Shown here piece after piece: positions 22,694 through 29,070 of a stretch of DNA of 29,070 bases. The notes beneath the pieces were generated by a model. It was not told the DNA's origin, ran no database searches, and worked only from the letters and a program-made list of their open reading frames with translations. Positions within the stretch are counted from its first letter, which is position 1. Each line of letters opens with the position of its first letter. Origin of the DNA: Phycisphaerales bacterium UBA2218. GTDB lineage: Bacteria > Planctomycetota > Phycisphaerae > Sedimentisphaerales > Anaerobacaceae. The stretch covers positions 1-29,070 of the forward strand of contig DCUI01000336.1 in assembly GCA_002327785.1 (NCBI GenBank), written 5' to 3'. Made by a program: the position numbers and the translations under genes.

Positions 22694-25306
22694 TTATTTC
22701 GCCAAGCGGAGCCTTACGGCGGCCCGCTCCACCTCGGCCCAGACGCGTAGGAAATTCTCCCCGGCAATTTTTCGGATATCCTGTTCGCTGTAGCCTTTCT
22801 TCAGCAGCTCGGCGATCAGGTTCGGATAGCCGGAAACGTCCTCGAGCCCCACCGGGACTTCCGTGACGCCGTCGAAATCGGACCCCAGGCCCACGGAATC
22901 GACGCCCACCAGCCGCACGATGTGGTCGATATGGGCAGCCACATCCGATACGTGCGCCTTTCCAAACGATGCCTGTTCCCAACGCTGGCGAACGTAGCGG
23001 CTCCGCTCCTCGCCTTGCAGGTGATTGTCCCGGATGTGTCGCCGTATGTCCTCCTGGACCTGGACGAATTCGCGGTTGACCGCCGCATTGACGAACATGG
23101 ACCCGAAATTGACCTGAATCAAGCCCCTGTTTTTCGCGAGCAGCCGAATCATGTCGTCGCTCATATTGCGGTGCCATCCGGGCGTGAAATGACGACACGC
23201 GGAATGCGTCGCGACGACCGGCGTCTTCGAAAGCTCGATCACCTGATAGAACGCGTCGTCGGACACATGCGAGACGTCCACGATCATGCCGACGCGATTC
23301 ATCTCGGCGACCAGCTTCTTGCCGAAGGGGCTGAGTCCGTGCCATTGGGGCCCGTCGTCGAACGAGGAATCACAGATGGGGTTGTTCTTCGAGTGCGTGA
23401 GCGTGAGATATCGGATGCCGCGGTCGTAGAAATGCTGCACGGCGGCCAGGTCCCCCTCGACGGCGGACCCGTTCTCGATTCCCAGGAGAATCGAGACCCG
23501 ATTGCCTCCGAAATGGGTCCTGATCTCGTCGGGCGAGCGAGCGAGAACGAACCGGTCGGGCCACTGGCGGCCGAATCCCTCGATCATATCGATGGTCTGA
23601 TCGGCGTAGGCCCTGGCCCCGCCGTCTTCCTCGTATTCCGGGGCGACGTAGACGGCCATGAAGAGGGCATCGAGCCCCCCCTGCCTGGCCCGGACGTAGT
23701 CGAAATGCCCGCCCTCGATCCTGCCGGAGATGTCCTGCATCCGCCTCTGGAGCTCGAAGGGGGTATCCAGATGGGTGTCGATCAACAGGATCTGGTGGGC
23801 CAGCTCGTTCGCGCGTTTCTGGAGATCCGCATCCGCTCCAGTCCCGGCAAGTGAGACGCCCATCGCCTCCAGGGTGGACATATACACTCCTTTCGAGTAG
23901 TTCTCCAGCAGCCGCAGGGCCGTGGTGTTATGATCCTCATAGAGCCGATAGGCGGCCTCCTCAATCGGCCTTTGTATCGTAGCGGCATCTCGTTCGATTC
24001 GCTGCTGCTCGGCCCTCAATCGCTCCATTGCCGGGGCGCCTCTGCCGTCCATTTTGTCGCGGAAGTTCGAGAACGTCCAGAATGCCTCCTGTGGATCGGC
24101 CGCGAACTCCGCTCGAACCTTGCGGCTGTATGCCCGGGCCGTGGGGCGCTGCGATTCGAGTCTGTAGCCGATGGGAAAGTCCGCAATGCCGAAATGGAAC
24201 GGGATATAGAACGACGTTCTCGGGGAGGCCAAACAGACCCAGTACACGATGCCGATCTCCGCCGACACTCCCCTGCGAAGCTGGGCGACGAAGCTGGTCT
24301 GTGTCGCACCGCTGCACAACGAGCACAGGAACGGCGAATCCGCAGGGACCGGTCCGGACTCGGTCTCTTTGTCGTGGCGCAGAATCTGCATCACGTCGGC
24401 GGCGCCGAGCTTGTTCCTCGGCACCACCGAGAACGGCAGATTGGGCCCCGGCGTCAGCGTCTCAGTGGTGATGTATCGCAACCCACTCCATTGCCGGCCT
24501 GTGTTGTTGGGATGGTTGGCGGCTTGGGGGTTCGCATAGACCGCGGCGAAGTCGAACGCCCCGGCCGCCGGATCGTACCAGCCCCGCGATTTCGCGTACT
24601 CCAGGATGTCCTTCGACGCCAGGACGTTGCCCGTGTCCTTCAGGGCGACCGTGCGGACCGTGTACGTGTTGGCCACCATGGCCACTTCATCGTCCGGCAC
24701 TCGCCGGGCCAGCCAGTGCTTGCCGTTGATGACGCAGAAGAGCCAGCCTTCGTTGGGGTCGGCGATGATGTAGGTCCGCCCGGAATCGACGTAGCCGAAT
24801 CGCTCGACGAGTCTGCCCGCCAGGAGTACGCCCTTGCGAGCCGTCTTAGCCCGCTGGGCGACCAGTCGCCGCAGGTCCCAGCCGATGCCGCCGTCGGTCA
24901 GTTCCGGCCGATCCTCCCGCGAGGGGCAGTTGTCGGAGCAGACGGTCACGCCCCATTCGTTGACGTAGCTGTCGGAGAACAGCATGCCGGGCATTTCCGA
25001 CCAGATGTAGGACCAGGATTCCGGGACTTGTTGGAGCACCCCGCCGTCGCGGAGCGTCACGGTGGCGCCGGCCGGGTAGATCCGCCGGGGCACTTTGTGG
25101 TGGTTGACGATCTGCGGGGCCTCATCGTCCTCATTGTGTCCGACGAGGACGCAACCGTCAGCGGAGGCGTTTTTGCCCACGACGATGGAGAAACAGGCCC
25201 AGGCCGGCACACTCTGTGCCAGGAGCGCGAAAATCAAGGCCCACAAAACGGTCCGGCGATTCATTATGACCAAACAAAACCTCGCGACAAACGTACTGAA
25301 TACCAT
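22694..25306 (-). CDS. Exported bifunctional dipeptidase: C69 (Ntn) domain fused to M19 membrane-dipeptidase domain
   Basis: The protein has 870 aa. ATG 25306 has GAGG seven bases upstream. ATG 25264 (MNRRTVLW..) gives a more classic signal peptide and may be the real start. Cleavage at PAWA leaves C38 as the mature N-terminus (CFSIVVGKNASADGCVLVGHNED), the expected N-terminal nucleophile of peptidase C69/U34; this domain runs to about 430. A helical linker is followed from about 504 by a complete peptidase M19 (renal dipeptidase-like) domain: DTHLDT (H512, D514), GIENG (E611), DVSHVSD (H680), THSACR (H701) and GSDFDG, the binuclear zinc ligands of that family. It probably hydrolyses dipeptides in the periplasm or outside the cell. 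It lies 72 bp after the symporter gene in one orientation, so uptake of the products is likely coupled. The fusion of two unrelated dipeptidases is the odd feature. Confidence 0.9.
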   Translation of the reverse strand: MVFSTFVARFCLVIMNRRTVLWALIFALLAQSVPAWACFSIVVGKNASADGCVLVGHNEDDEAPQIVNHHKVPRRIYPAGATVTLRDGGVLQQVPESWSYIWSEMPGMLFSDSYVNEWGVTVCSDNCPSREDRPELTDGGIGWDLRRLVAQRAKTARKGVLLAGRLVERFGYVDSGRTYIIADPNEGWLFCVINGKHWLARRVPDDEVAMVANTYTVRTVALKDTGNVLASKDILEYAKSRGWYDPAAGAFDFAAVYANPQAANHPNNTGRQWSGLRYITTETLTPGPNLPFSVVPRNKLGAADVMQILRHDKETESGPVPADSPFLCSLCSGATQTSFVAQLRRGVSAEIGIVYWVCLASPRTSFYIPFHFGIADFPIGYRLESQRPTARAYSRKVRAEFAADPQEAFWTFSNFRDKMDGRGAPAMERLRAEQQRIERDAATIQRPIEEAAYRLYEDHNTTALRLLENYSKGVYMSTLEAMGVSLAGTGADADLQKRANELAHQILLIDTHLDTPFELQRRMQDISGRIEGGHFDYVRARQGGLDALFMAVYVAPEYEEDGGARAYADQTIDMIEGFGRQWPDRFVLARSPDEIRTHFGGNRVSILLGIENGSAVEGDLAAVQHFYDRGIRYLTLTHSKNNPICDSSFDDGPQWHGLSPFGKKLVAEMNRVGMIVDVSHVSDDAFYQVIELSKTPVVATHSACRHFTPGWHRNMSDDMIRLLAKNRGLIQVNFGSMFVNAAVNREFVQVQEDIRRHIRDNHLQGEERSRYVRQRWEQASFGKAHVSDVAAHIDHIVRLVGVDSVGLGSDFDGVTEVPVGLEDVSGYPNLIAELLKKGYSEQDIRKIAGENFLRVWAEVERAAVRLRLAK

Positions 25307-25320
25307 AACACATCCTCAAT

Positions 25321-25360
25321 ACGGCTCCGGCGGCCTTGCGTAGAGGACGCACGGAGCCGT
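25321..25360 (-). terminator. Strong hairpin between symporter and dipeptidase genes
   Basis: ACGGCTCC (25321-25328) pairs with GGAGCCGT (25353-25360), with an inner stem TGCGT/ACGCA. It lies 18 bp past the symporter stop and 14 bp before the dipeptidase ATG at 25306. No T-run follows on the minus strand, so it may attenuate or stabilise the polycistronic mRNA rather than terminate it fully. Confidence 0.4.
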
Positions 25361-25378
25361 CTTTTGCGCGAGCCCAGC

Positions 25379-26827
25379 CTACGAATCACTCGCAGTCGGC
25401 TCGCCCACCTGTCCTTCCGTCGAGGCCACCACGACGGCGCACGCGGCGTCCCCCGTGATGTTCACGACCGTGCGGCACATATCCAGGAATCGATCGACCC
25501 CCATGATGATGCCAATCCCCTCCAACGGCACACCCACGCTATTGAGCACGATAGCCAGGGTGACGATCCCGGCCCCCGGAATGCCCGCCGTACCGATCGA
25601 GGCCAGCGTGGCCGTCAAAACGACCGTCAATTGCTGCCCGAAGCTCAGGTCCATCCCGTAGAGCTGGGCGATGAATACCGTGGCGACGCCCTGATACAGC
25701 GCCGTCCCGTCCATGTTGATCGTAGCCCCGAGCGGCAACGTGAAACTGCACACACTGTTGGAGACGCCGAGATTCTCCGTGACGCATTCGATCGTCACAG
25801 GCAATGTGGCCGAACTCGACGAGGAGCTGAAGCCCACCAACTGAGCCGGCCGGATGCCTCGAAAGAACGGAATGAGCCTGGTGCGCGTCAACACCTTCAG
25901 CGCCGCGGCGTACACCAGCAGCGGGTGGACCACCAGTCCGACCAGGACCACGGCACAGTATGTGATGAGCGTCAACAGGATGCCGAGCCCGAAATCGGCC
26001 ACGACCGCCGCGATCAGCGCGAACACGCCGTACGGGGCCACCTGCATGATGACGTGCACCATCTTGACGATGACGTCGTTGACGCCCTCGAAAAATCGGA
26101 TCACCGGCCCGCTCTGTTCGTGCGGGATCAGCGTCAGGCATACCCCCATCAGCAGGGCGAAGAAAATGATCTGGAGCATCTGGCCCTCGGCCAGGGCCTT
26201 GATCGGGTTCGTGGGGATGATGTTCAGCAGCATGTCCCGGAGCGAGGGTCTCTCGATGGTGGGCGCCGTTCCGTCCTCCCTCTGAGCGGCGGCCAAGACG
26301 ACGAGCCGCTCTTTCGTCTCCTGAGGCAGCCGCGACCCGGGCCGGACGATGTTCGCCAGGATCAGGCCGATGCTGATGGCCAGTGCCGTCGTGCACAGGT
26401 AGAAGATAATGGTCTTGGCCCCGATCCGACCCAGACTCCGGATGTCCTTGAGGCTCGTCGTCCCGATCAGCAGCGACGCGAAGACCAGCGGCACGACGAC
26501 CATGCCGATGAGCCGGACGAAGGCCGTGCCCACCGGCTTGATGTAGCCAACCACGAACGCCGAGAACCCCAGCCGGTTGGCGATCACGCCGAAGCCAGCC
26601 CCGGCTATCAGACCGAGAGAAATGCGCGCGAGCAGAGAAAGCTTGAAATACCACCGCAGGAGAATGTTGAGCCAGGGCGCGAAGAATAGACCAAGCAGCA
26701 TACTAACGCCAGCGGGATTCGGGCTACCTATTCGCCACCAGAGTACGAGTAACACGACAACGGCGGGGCTGATGATTATCCGCGCGGCCAGGGACACCTT
26801 GGAATACTGCTCGGGGGTTTTTCCCAT
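25379..26827 (-). CDS. Dicarboxylate/amino acid:cation symporter (DAACS, GltP/DctA type)
   Basis: The protein has 482 aa and is an inner-membrane Na+ or H+ coupled importer of glutamate, aspartate or C4-dicarboxylates. Family signatures are the serine-rich reentrant loop SSSSSSATLP (about 334-343), LPLGATINMDGTALY (about 364-378), and GIPGAGIVTLAIVLNSVG with the C-terminal GVDRFLDMCRT-VVNITGD segment, where the Asp and Arg residues contact substrate in characterised members. The canonical fold begins at KLSLLARISLGLIAG (about 62). Before it are two extra hydrophobic segments (about 12-50), which are unusual. The ATG at 26827 has AAGGA at long spacing; ATG 26854 is an alternative without a site. 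It sits between the C26 hydrolase and the C69-M19 dipeptidase on the same strand. Confidence 0.92.
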   Translation of the reverse strand: MGKTPEQYSKVSLAARIIISPAVVVLLVLWWRIGSPNPAGVSMLLGLFFAPWLNILLRWYFKLSLLARISLGLIAGAGFGVIANRLGFSAFVVGYIKPVGTAFVRLIGMVVVPLVFASLLIGTTSLKDIRSLGRIGAKTIIFYLCTTALAISIGLILANIVRPGSRLPQETKERLVVLAAAQREDGTAPTIERPSLRDMLLNIIPTNPIKALAEGQMLQIIFFALLMGVCLTLIPHEQSGPVIRFFEGVNDVIVKMVHVIMQVAPYGVFALIAAVVADFGLGILLTLITYCAVVLVGLVVHPLLVYAAALKVLTRTRLIPFFRGIRPAQLVGFSSSSSSATLPVTIECVTENLGVSNSVCSFTLPLGATINMDGTALYQGVATVFIAQLYGMDLSFGQQLTVVLTATLASIGTAGIPGAGIVTLAIVLNSVGVPLEGIGIIMGVDRFLDMCRTVVNITGDAACAVVVASTEGQVGEPTASDS

Positions 26828-26884
26828 GGGGCATCGATCCTTTCTGTCATGCATACGCGGCGCTCAGTCGCACGGTCCGGGTGG

Positions 26885-27802
26885 CTATGGACAGGGTAGC
26901 ATATCGCACCGGGTGCCAGAATCCCCGCCGGTTGACTGGACAGGCGAGGGCGGCGATGATAGGTTCGCGTGGCGATGATCCGGACGTCGGTCAATGAGGA
27001 CTGTCTGGCGCTGCGCACGGGCACAGGCCTGGATCAGAGCATCGTAGATCGCGTCGCGGTGGGCGTGATCGGTCATGGCTTCGGGGTGCCATTGTACGAA
27101 CAGTCCGAACCGGCCGTCGGTCCGCTCCAGGGCCTCGGCGACCCCGTCCTCGCTGCGGGCGATCACACGCAGGTTCTTGCCCAGGCTGTCCACCGCCTGA
27201 TGGTGGCTCGAAAACACCATCGCCTCGTCCGCTCCGAGAATGTCGGCCAGCACGCTGCGTTTGTCGATCACGACGCGATGGTACTTGCGATGGTCCACCG
27301 TCTTGCCGATCTCCGAGGGGATGTCCTGGATCATCGTACCGCCCGAGACGACGTTGGTGAACTGCATGCCCAGACAAACGCCGAGCACGGGTTTTCCGCT
27401 CGCGAGCCAGCGGGCAATGAGCTTTCGCTCGAACTCATACCGCTGGGTCGTCAGCGGCTTGACCGTCTCGTGGGGCGTCTCGCCATATGCCTCGGGCGGA
27501 ATGTCGTCGCCCCCGATGAGCACGAGGCCGTCGAGATCCTCCAAATAGGCCTGCAGGATTCGCTCGTCGTCGATGGTGGGCAGCACGAGCGGCACGCCGC
27601 CGTTCTCCGCCACGGCCTGGGCATAGGCGAAAGGCGTGCTCGTCTGTGCGCTCTTGTCCTTCTGGGCGGGCTCGTAGACGCTCGTGATTCCGATGAGCGG
27701 GCCCGACGACGTCTGGGCCTGTTGGCAGCCGGCGGCCATCCAAAGGAAAATGATACACAAGGACAATGCCACTCGGCTCACGGTGCGTTCTGCATGGCTC
27801 AT
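26885..27802 (-). CDS. Lipoprotein gamma-glutamyl hydrolase-like protein, peptidase C26 / class I glutamine amidotransferase fold
   Basis: The protein has 305 aa. The ATG at 27802 has AGGA six bases upstream; the frame is open to 27904 without a site. Residues 1-26 are a lipoprotein signal (CIIFLWMAAGC, lipidated C26). The domain from about 35 is PuuD/gamma-glutamyl-GABA hydrolase-like: GPLIGITSVYE, DGLVLIGGDDIPPEAYGE, KPVLGVCLGMQ with nucleophile C143, and FVQWHPEAM with H239 and E241 completing the triad. Cytoplasmic PuuD hydrolyses gamma-glutamyl-GABA; a lipid-anchored version would act on gamma-glutamyl compounds outside the inner membrane. The last 40 residues are polar and low-complexity. 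It heads the minus-strand operon with the symporter (57 bp downstream) and the dipeptidase. Confidence 0.88.
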   Translation of the reverse strand: MSHAERTVSRVALSLCIIFLWMAAGCQQAQTSSGPLIGITSVYEPAQKDKSAQTSTPFAYAQAVAENGGVPLVLPTIDDERILQAYLEDLDGLVLIGGDDIPPEAYGETPHETVKPLTTQRYEFERKLIARWLASGKPVLGVCLGMQFTNVVSGGTMIQDIPSEIGKTVDHRKYHRVVIDKRSVLADILGADEAMVFSSHHQAVDSLGKNLRVIARSEDGVAEALERTDGRFGLFVQWHPEAMTDHAHRDAIYDALIQACARAQRQTVLIDRRPDHRHANLSSPPSPVQSTGGDSGTRCDMLPCP

Positions 27803-27854
27803 GGGGTTTCCTATCTGTTGTCCACCATCTGGATCTGCGGCCACCGACCTCGAG

Positions 27855-27883
27855 AGTGTACTATTCCCCGCCGCGTCTGTCCA
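27855..27883 (-). promoter_or_regulatory. Sigma70-type promoter of the C26-symporter-dipeptidase operon
   Basis: On the minus strand TGGACA (27883-27878), a 17-bp spacer and TACACT (27860-27855). The transcript would start near 27848, about 46 bases before the C26 ATG. Confidence 0.55.
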
Positions 27884-28017
27884 GATGGACGAAGCGGACG
27901 CCATGGTTCGGTGTTGTCTTTCGCCTGCCCAGGTGATAGGCTATCTTGTTTGCTATCCGCCATTTGCGATCCAGGAACGAGCGTCGGGAGCCTGCGGCAC
28001 ACGGCGCGAGGCCCAAT

Positions 28018-28038
28018 CGTAAACAGTAAATCGTAAAC
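28018..28038 (+). repeat. Short direct repeat upstream of the second symporter
   Basis: TCGTAAAC occurs at 28018-28025 and 28031-28038, five bases apart, just upstream of the symporter start. It could be an operator or a remnant of a dispersed AATCGTAAA-type repeat. Confidence 0.25.
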
Positions 28039-28058
28039 TCCAAGGGTTGGATGCCTTT

Positions 28059-29070
28059 ATGGGAAAGCTGCTGCGACTGTACTTCCGGACGTCTCTGGTC
28101 CTGCGCATCTTCATCGGCTTCGCCGCCGGGGCGGTGGTCGGCATCGTGTTCTGGTACCTGTCCCGAGCGACAGGCGACGCGGCCGCACCGGGCTCGACCC
28201 TCGCTGAAAGGATTATCCCCGTTGTTCTGCCCTTCGGACAGGTGTTCGTGCAGATGCTCAAGATGATCGTGGTGCCGATCATCTTCTTCTCGCTGGTCGT
28301 CGGCGCATCGAGCCTGCCGATCAAGCGATTCGGTCACATCGGCATCCGAGTCATTGCGTGGTATCTCGTGACGTCGCTGTTCGCGGCGGCGCTGGGCACG
28401 TGCCTGGCGCTGGCCATCAGCCCGGGCTCGGGCGCCGAACTGGGCGCGTGGCAGAAGCTGGCCCAGCTCAAGGTGACCGAGGCCCAGGAGGTCGCCGCGG
28501 ACATCCCCGCGCAGGGGGCGCTTTCGCACGTCCTGCTGAACTTGTTCCGCAATCCGTTCGAGGCGCTGGCGACGGGCAACTTCCTGCCGATCATTGTCTT
28601 CTCGATCCTGTTCGGCCTGGCGATGCGGGTCCTGATCGAGGCCGGCGACGAGCGGCGGGCCGGGCGATTGCGGATGCTCGGCGACCTGCTCGAAGCCGCC
28701 CGAGACGCCATGTTCAAGATCGTGGACTGGATCCTCGAGTACTCGCCCATCGGCGTGTTTGCCCTGACGATCGTGAACTTCGGCCTCTACGGTCCCTCCA
28801 TCGTCGGTCCCTACGTCAGTGTGACGCTGGGCGTGGTCCTCGGCATCCTGGTCATGGTCCTGGTCGTGTATTCCGTTTTGCTCTGGGTGGTTACCCGCCG
28901 CAATCCGCTGGATGTGCTCAAGCGACTCCGTGAGCCGATGATCATGGCGTTCATCACCCGCAGCAGTGCCGCGACGCTGCCGGTCTCGATCAAAGCGGCC
29001 CAGGAAAAGCTCAAGGTCCACGGCGAATTGGCGAGCTTTTCACTGCCGCTCGGCGCGACGATCAACATGG
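28059..29070 (+). CDS. Second dicarboxylate/amino acid:cation symporter, C-terminus cut by window edge
   Basis: 337 residues are visible, beginning MGKLLRLYFRTSLVLRIFIG, without the N-terminal extension seen in the other symporter. Family signatures are MLKMIVVPIIFFSLVVGASSL (about 70-91), the reentrant serine loop ITRSSAATLPVS (about 301-312) and SLPLGATINMD at the window edge. The serine loop SRSSAATLP differs from the SSSSSSATLP of its neighbour, so substrate preference may differ (Glu/Asp against C4-dicarboxylate or neutral amino acids). The ATG at 28059 has only a weak GGA upstream. It diverges from the C26 operon with about 255 bp between the two starts, so shared control is possible. 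Confidence 0.9.
   Translation, partial: MGKLLRLYFRTSLVLRIFIGFAAGAVVGIVFWYLSRATGDAAAPGSTLAERIIPVVLPFGQVFVQMLKMIVVPIIFFSLVVGASSLPIKRFGHIGIRVIAWYLVTSLFAAALGTCLALAISPGSGAELGAWQKLAQLKVTEAQEVAADIPAQGALSHVLLNLFRNPFEALATGNFLPIIVFSILFGLAMRVLIEAGDERRAGRLRMLGDLLEAARDAMFKIVDWILEYSPIGVFALTIVNFGLYGPSIVGPYVSVTLGVVLGILVMVLVVYSVLLWVVTRRNPLDVLKRLREPMIMAFITRSSAATLPVSIKAAQEKLKVHGELASFSLPLGATINM

Noticed and set aside
23930..26689. Plus-strand open frame of 919 codons antisense to the symporter and dipeptidase
   Set aside because: The translation is low-complexity (Arg, Asp, Gln, His rich), and both opposite-strand genes have full conserved motifs.
27861..29021. Minus-strand open frame of 386 codons antisense to the second symporter
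   Set aside because: The translation is a His/Asp/Arg/Gln-rich shadow, and the plus strand has unmistakable DAACS motifs.
1..29070. CRISPR array, tRNA or rRNA genes, integrase or transposase
   Set aside because: I looked for direct-repeat/spacer patterns, tRNA-like arms and recombinase motifs and found none.

Overview
The window looks like chromosome from a GC-rich member of the Planctomycetota, most likely class Phycisphaerae. The evidence is the protein content: very large exported proteins built from PD40 propellers, dockerin-like EF-hand repeats, LamG, discoidin and beta-helix modules; a Tat-exported Gfo/Idh/MocA oxidoreductase; an exported FAD_oxidored-family protein; and many dispersed palindromic repeats. 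The assignment is inference from domain habits, because no rRNA or other marker is present. I see no tRNA, rRNA, CRISPR array or transposase.

Layout. (1) 1-8242, minus strand: a secretome operon. A good promoter (TTGACA-17-TAGGCT, 8242-8214) is followed by a leader of about 290 nt with a possible 20-codon ORF. Then come four exported multidomain proteins 47-57 bp apart: PKD/hydrolase-like/beta-helix/LamG (825 aa), PD40/dockerin/discoidin/DUF1349-like (1090 aa), PD40/dockerin/LamG (558 aa) and a Reg_prop propeller protein cut by the left edge. Each intercistronic gap has a small hairpin just before the ribosome binding site. (2) 8424-10799, plus strand: rpiB with its own promoter, then a visibly lower-GC, translationally coupled three-gene module headed by a TIGR04255-family protein. 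This module is the best candidate for an undescribed accessory system. (3) 10865-14961, plus strand: an exported FAD oxidoreductase, a GxxExxY-family gene in a cassette bounded by inverted CACAGAG-type repeats, an exported six-hairpin (alpha/alpha toroid) protein and a frameshifted small gene. The repeats supply the start codon and signal-peptide N-region of two neighbouring genes, and REP-like palindromes lie in frame inside the oxidoreductase. (4) 14984-17429: small genes, including an outer-membrane barrel lipoprotein, an HTH/terminase-small-subunit-like protein and an orphan T4 gp19-type tail-tube protein with a signal peptide. (5) 17430-22226: a repeat cluster, a Gfo/Idh/MocA oxidoreductase, a polytopic membrane protein, a DUF503 protein and a single-pass membrane protein. 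(6) 22694-29070: an amino-acid and peptide scavenging locus. On the minus strand, from a TGGACA-17-TACACT promoter, lie a C26 gamma-glutamyl hydrolase lipoprotein, a dicarboxylate/amino-acid symporter and a C69-M19 fused dipeptidase. A second symporter diverges from them and runs off the right edge.

Functional reading (inference): the left end and middle encode surface or periplasmic polysaccharide-binding and processing proteins. The right end encodes extracytoplasmic cleavage of peptides, perhaps gamma-glutamyl peptides, coupled to amino-acid uptake. Several starts were moved downstream of the longest possible ORF on the basis of Shine-Dalgarno spacing and signal peptides.
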